From NCBI GenBank assembly GCA_035762175.1, contig DASTPP010000055.1, positions 1 to 8,171 of the forward strand: DNA of 8,171 nt, read 5' to 3'. The notes under the pieces were generated by a model. That model was not told where the DNA came from, did not search any database, and worked only from the letters and a program-made list of their open reading frames with translations. Numbering within the stretch: position 1 is the stretch's first letter; every line of letters begins with the position of its first letter. Source of the DNA: DASTPP01 sp035762175. GTDB lineage: Bacteria; Myxococcota_A; Polyangia; Polyangiales; Polyangiaceae. The position numbers were made by a program, and so were the translations under genes. Shown piece after piece: positions 6,309 through 8,171 of this stretch.

Positions 6309-6360
6309 CGGGCCGGCGCCCCGCAACGCCCTCTACCGAGCGCGGCGCGCCCGGCAGATC

Positions 6361-6366
6361 TACACT
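6361..6366 (+). promoter_or_regulatory. Candidate -10 box giving a leaderless DUF99 mRNA
   Basis: TACACT matches four of six bases of TATAAT. Its last T is nine bases before the A of the ATG at 6375, so transcription would begin at or within two bases of the start codon. No Shine-Dalgarno precedes the ATG, in line with a leaderless transcript. No -35 is visible at the normal distance. Confidence 0.35.
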
Positions 6367-6374
6367 CGTGCCCG

Positions 6375-6941
6375 ATGGCGCGCCCAATTACCAACGTGGT
6401 CGGCTTCGACGACTCGCCCTTCGCCCACGAGCACCGGGGCGACGTGCGGCTGGTGGGCGTGGTCTGCTCGCGCACGCGCCTCGACGGCATCCTGTCGGGG
6501 TACGTCCGGCGCGACGGCGCCAACTCGACCGAGCGCATGGCCGAGCTGGTGCGGCGCAGCCAGTTCGCCCAGCACGTGCGCGCCGTGCTCCTGCAGGGCA
6601 TCGCCGTCGCCGGCTTCAACGTCGTCGACATGCACGGCCTGCACGAGGCGCTCGGCGTGCCCGTGCTCGTCGTGGTGCGGCGCCCCCCGCGGCTCGGGCT
6701 CGTCGAGAAGGCCCTCTTCGACCGCACCCCGGGCGCCGCCCGCAAGTGGCGCCTCATTCAGAAGGCGGGCCCCGTCGAGCGCCTCGGCGAGGTCTGGGTG
6801 CAGCGCGCCGGCCTCTCGCTCGCCGAGGCCGGCGCGCTGCTCGAGGCGACGACGCTGCACGGCAACATCCCCGAGCCGCTGCGCCTCGCGCACCTCATCG
6901 CCGGCGGCATCGAGCGGGGCGTCAGCCGCGGCCGCACGTAG
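6375..6941 (+). CDS. DUF99 / UPF0215 family protein (PF01949; predicted RNase H-like nuclease fold)
   Basis: This 188-aa protein carries the DUF99 signature along its whole length: GFDDSPF at 10-16 with the Asp pair 12-13, a LVGVVCSRTRLDGILSG strand-turn (26-42), DGANST (48-53), LLQGIAVAGFNVVD (72-85), VVRRPP (100-105) and GNIPEPLRLAHLIAGGI (163-179). The family is related in fold to endonuclease V, and I recall Pfam naming it endonuclease dU after work on an archaeal member; that activity is not shown for this bacterial copy. The start at 6375 fits the family N-terminus; the upstream extension of the frame to 6057 runs through repeat DNA and is rejected. No ribosome site is present. It is transcribed alone, divergent from the operon and convergent with the next gene. 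DNA repair or nucleic-acid cleavage is a possible role, not a demonstrated one. Family call firm, function uncertain. Confidence 0.85.
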   Translation: MARPITNVVGFDDSPFAHEHRGDVRLVGVVCSRTRLDGILSGYVRRDGANSTERMAELVRRSQFAQHVRAVLLQGIAVAGFNVVDMHGLHEALGVPVLVVVRRPPRLGLVEKALFDRTPGAARKWRLIQKAGPVERLGEVWVQRAGLSLAEAGALLEATTLHGNIPEPLRLAHLIAGGIERGVSRGRT

Positions 6942-6967
6942 AGCCTTTCCCGGGGTGGTGGCGCCAG

Positions 6968-6991
6968 CCCGGAGGCGGGGCCCCCGCCGGG
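6968..6991. terminator. Hairpin between convergent genes, possible shared terminator
   Basis: GGCGGGG (6974-6980) pairs with CCCCGCC (6982-6988), extended by CCC/GGG (6968-6970 with 6989-6991) past a 3-nt bulge; the loop would open to a few bases. It fills the 57-bp gap between the stops at 6941 and 6999, the place for a two-way terminator. Neither side has a T-tract, so the call rests on position and stem strength. Confidence 0.4.
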
Positions 6992-6998
6992 TTGACCC

Positions 6999-7820
6999 TC
7001 AGTCGGTCGTCGGCCACGAGGGCTCGACCGGCTCGACCGGCGCGGGCTCGTCGCCCGGCCCCGGCTCCTCGGCCGGCTCGCCCTTGCCCTTGCCCTTGCG
7101 GCCGCCGGGGCTCTGCCACGCCGCGAGCGGCGCGAGCAGCGTCTCGGCCAGCGCGATCGCGGCCGGATCGCCGTCGGCCTCGTTGGCGTAGGCGCTGACC
7201 GAGAGCACGTAACGGCGCAGCGCCGTCACCAGGTTCTCGAAGGGCTCGCGCACCGTGACCGCCTTCGCCTCGGCCCGCCGGGCCGTGATCTGCAGCGCCT
7301 CGCCGTAGCCCTCGTACGCCCCGCGAATCTCGGCGACGAAGAGCTCGGCCCCGAGCGCCTTGACCCGCCCGGCGTTCGCGGGCTCGTCGAGCCAGTCGAG
7401 CCGCGCCTGCGACTCGGCCCACTCGATCTTGTAGGGCGCCTGCGTGAACGAGAGGCCTTGCGGGTAGAGAACGTCGATGAACTGCCGCGCGATCTCGGCC
7501 GGTTCGGCCGTGGGCCCCTCCGCCGGCAGCTTCGCCCAGCCTTGCAGACACAAGAAGAACGCCGCCCACGCCGTGTCGAGGCGCAGATCGGCCGCGGCCG
7601 CCGCGCCCGAGTCGGCCTTCGGGGCGTCGACCGCGTCCTGGCGCGAGGCGCGCAGCGCCCCCACGCCGTGCCCGAGCCGCTCGGCCGGCTTGTGCAAGGC
7701 CTCGGGCGGCGCGTCTTGCAGCTTGTAGACCGTGTGCAGCTCGGTGCCGAGGGCGAGCGCGGTCATGGCCGAGAGGCGGGGCAGAGCGACGAGATCGACG
7801 ACAAAATACGAGCGAGACAT
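6999..7820 (-). CDS. Hypothetical protein, 273 aa, with acidic Pro-rich C-terminal tail
   Basis: I do not recognise this protein. It begins MSRSYFVVDL, has no signal peptide or membrane segment, and is mostly Ala/Glu/Leu/Arg, suggesting a soluble helical protein. Two regions look structured: residues 79-132 (around TAWAAFFLCLQGWAKL and IDVLYPQGLSFTQAPYKIEW) and 139-233 (LDWLDEP, then AYEGYGEALQITARRAEAK and FENLVTALRRYVLSVSAYA). Residues 240-247 form a Lys-Gly run (RKGKGKGE) from a 6-bp repeat tripled at 7081-7098, followed by an acidic Pro/Glu tail (248-273) with a PVEPVEP repeat. ATG 7820 has an AAAGG-type ribosome site about ten bases upstream. It is convergent with the DUF99 gene, and a terminator upstream separates it from any gene to the right, so it is probably a single-gene unit. 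Codon use and length support a real gene; function is unknown. Confidence 0.75.
   Translation of the reverse strand: MSRSYFVVDLVALPRLSAMTALALGTELHTVYKLQDAPPEALHKPAERLGHGVGALRASRQDAVDAPKADSGAAAAADLRLDTAWAAFFLCLQGWAKLPAEGPTAEPAEIARQFIDVLYPQGLSFTQAPYKIEWAESQARLDWLDEPANAGRVKALGAELFVAEIRGAYEGYGEALQITARRAEAKAVTVREPFENLVTALRRYVLSVSAYANEADGDPAAIALAETLLAPLAAWQSPGGRKGKGKGEPAEEPGPGDEPAPVEPVEPSWPTTD
7081..7098. repeat. Hexanucleotide CCCTTG repeated three times within a coding sequence
   Basis: Three perfect copies of CCCTTG encode alternating Lys and Gly on the minus strand, at the junction of the globular part and the acidic tail of the hypothetical protein. In-frame 6-bp repeats such as this can change in number by slippage without breaking the frame. 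Confidence 0.8.
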
Positions 7821-7849
7821 GAACGTGAGCCTTTCGAGAATGGGGTTGG

Positions 7850-7879
7850 GTTAGAAGGGGCAGCTCGGGCCCCTGTCTT
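7850..7879 (-). promoter_or_regulatory. Candidate promoter for the 273-aa hypothetical gene
   Basis: On the minus strand AAGACA (7879-7874) is followed after 18 nt by TCTAAC (7855-7850); each matches four of six consensus bases. A start near 7843 would give a leader of about 22 nt that includes the AAAGG ribosome site. It lies downstream of the terminator at 7919-7955, as expected for an independent unit. Confidence 0.35.
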
Positions 7880-7918
7880 CCCTCTCGGCCCCGCCCCGGC
7901 CCGGTTGCTCACTTTGCG

Positions 7919-7955
7919 AAAAAAAAAATCGAGGGCCCCGCCGAGGGCCCTCGAT
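7919..7955 (-). terminator. Rho-independent terminator, minus strand
   Basis: A perfect 11-bp stem (7928-7938 with 7945-7955; ATCGAGGGCCC and its complement) closes a 6-nt loop and, read on the minus strand, runs straight into ten T residues (complement of the A-run 7919-7928). This is a textbook intrinsic terminator for transcripts coming from the right. No gene ends within 8171-7956, so it implies a minus-strand gene beyond the right edge, with the REP hairpins in its 3' untranslated part. It has no T-tract for plus-strand transcription. Confidence 0.85.
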
Positions 7956-8008
7956 CGGCGCTCTACTACCGGCCCTCCGTGATGCGGCCAGGGGAGGGCC
8001 CGGGGCGC

Positions 8009-8037
8009 GCCGCCCAGGTTGAAACCTGGGCTACGGC
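8009..8037 (-). repeat. REP-like hairpin with GTAG foot (TGAA-loop family)
   Basis: GCCCAGGTT (8012-8020) and AACCTGGGC (8023-8031) are perfect inverted copies separated by GA; outer GCC (8009-8011) and GGC (8035-8037) also pair past a TAC bulge. On the minus strand GTAG (8034-8031) stands at the foot of the stem, the tetranucleotide known at the foot of REP hairpins handled by RAYT transposases. The apex reads TTGAAA, like the GTGAA apex of the hairpins at 6049 and 6284. Confidence 0.7.
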
Positions 8038-8057
8038 AGAAGCGCGCGAACGGCGCG

Positions 8058-8084
8058 CCAAGCCCGGCCCTCGGGCCGGGCTCC
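8058..8084 (-). repeat. REP-like hairpin with GGAG foot
   Basis: Arms 8061-8070 (AGCCCGGCCC) and 8073-8082 are perfect inverted copies with a 2-nt centre. On the minus strand GGAG (8084-8081) leads into the stem and CTTGG follows it, a variant of the GGAG...CTTTGC layout at 8128-8162 and 6092-6123. Confidence 0.65.
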
Positions 8085-8127
8085 CTCGGGCCGCGCTGGG
8101 GGCGTCGCGCGCGGAGCGACGGGTCTC

Positions 8128-8162
8128 GGAGAGCCCGGCCTGTGTGCCGGGCTTTGCTCTCC
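8128..8162 (+). repeat. REP-like hairpin, GGAG/CTTTGC family, best copy
   Basis: Outer arms GGAGAG (8128-8133) and CTCTCC (8157-8162) and inner arms CCCGGC (8134-8139) and GCCGGG (8146-8151) all pair, with loop CTGTGT and a one-sided bulge CTTTG (8152-8156). The bulge position and sequence recur in the copy at 6092-6123, so this is a defined unit and not merely GC-rich DNA. Confidence 0.7.
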
Positions 8163-8171
8163 GTTCGAAGG

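Larger units (their letters stand above)
6045..6309. mobile_element. MITE/BIME-like palindromic element with 34-bp terminal inverted repeats
   Basis: The left end (6045-6078) and the reverse complement of the right end (6309-6276) match at 29 of 34 positions; the outermost 17 bases (GGCCGCCCCCGAGTGAA) are identical. Each end is itself a hairpin. The 197 bp between the repeats hold further dyads at 6099-6120, 6126-6140 and 6206-6240, and no plausible gene. No clear target-site duplication flanks it. It fills the spacer between the divergent operon and DUF99 gene, lying between their candidate promoters. It could be a non-autonomous element or a cluster of REP hairpins in opposed orientation; no transposase is in the window. 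Confidence 0.6.
7956..8171. other. Gene-free repeat region at the right edge
   Basis: This stretch carries three REP-like hairpins and no credible coding frame on either strand: the minus frames meet stops at 7963-7968 and at the TAG inside the 8031-8034 foot, and no start with a ribosome site is seen. A GGCGCGCC palindrome is at 8052-8059. It joins the terminator on its left and runs off the window on its right. Confidence 0.6.

Noticed and set aside
6045..6309. CRISPR array
   Set aside because: The repeats are inverted, only two match closely, spacing is irregular and no cas gene is present.
6057..6374. N-terminal extension of the DUF99 protein
   Set aside because: The added residues are Arg/Pro/Gly-rich and encoded by hairpin DNA, while the ATG at 6375 starts right at the conserved family N-terminus.
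4543..6387. A 614-codon minus-strand frame overlapping the GS-like gene
   Set aside because: It is a different frame from the true gene, is Arg/Gly-rich throughout, and covers both the alcohol dehydrogenase start and the repeat element.
8009..8037. Possible tRNA T-arm or tRNA fragment (GGTTGAAACC)
   Set aside because: The segment resembles a T-loop only superficially. There is no acceptor, D or anticodon arm nearby, and it fits a REP-type hairpin better.

Overview
The window is very GC-rich DNA. Its codon use, long spurious antisense open frames and secreted Cys-rich/Pro-rich protein style suggest a Myxococcota (Polyangia-like) bacterium; this assignment is inference from style, not from a marker gene. 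Seven protein genes are supported. One is cut by the left edge.

Layout, left to right. Bases 1-922 (minus): N-terminal part of an exported protein with a six-cysteine helical domain, a Pro-rich linker and a beta-rich domain. Bases 1138-5975 (minus): a four-gene operon, transcribed leftwards in the order glutamine-synthetase-like ligase, iron-containing alcohol dehydrogenase, gamma-glutamyl amide hydrolase (PuuD family), NAD(P)-dependent aldehyde dehydrogenase. Bases 5976-6374: a 399-bp divergent spacer filled by a palindrome-rich element of about 265 bp with 34-bp imperfect terminal inverted repeats. Bases 6375-6941 (plus): a DUF99/UPF0215 protein, a family best known from archaea. Bases 6999-7820 (minus): an unrecognised 273-aa protein, convergent with DUF99. 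Bases 7821-8171: no gene, but a clear minus-strand intrinsic terminator and three REP-like hairpins related to those in the 6.0-6.3 kb spacer.

How the genes work together. The operon encodes a complete chemical series if the substrate is an amino alcohol: gamma-glutamylation of the amine (GS-like), oxidation of alcohol to aldehyde (Fe-ADH), oxidation of aldehyde to acid (ALDH), and release of glutamate plus an amino acid (PuuD-like hydrolase). With ethanolamine the product would be glycine. No amine oxidase, aminotransferase, transporter or regulator is in the window, which argues against a standard putrescine Puu pathway. The GS-like enzyme has Trp where ammonia-using glutamine synthetases have the flap Glu327, consistent with an organic amine substrate.

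The most notable non-coding signals are two families of REP-like hairpins on both sides of the DUF99/hypothetical pair, and a 43-bp tandem duplication over the stop codon of the hydrolase gene.
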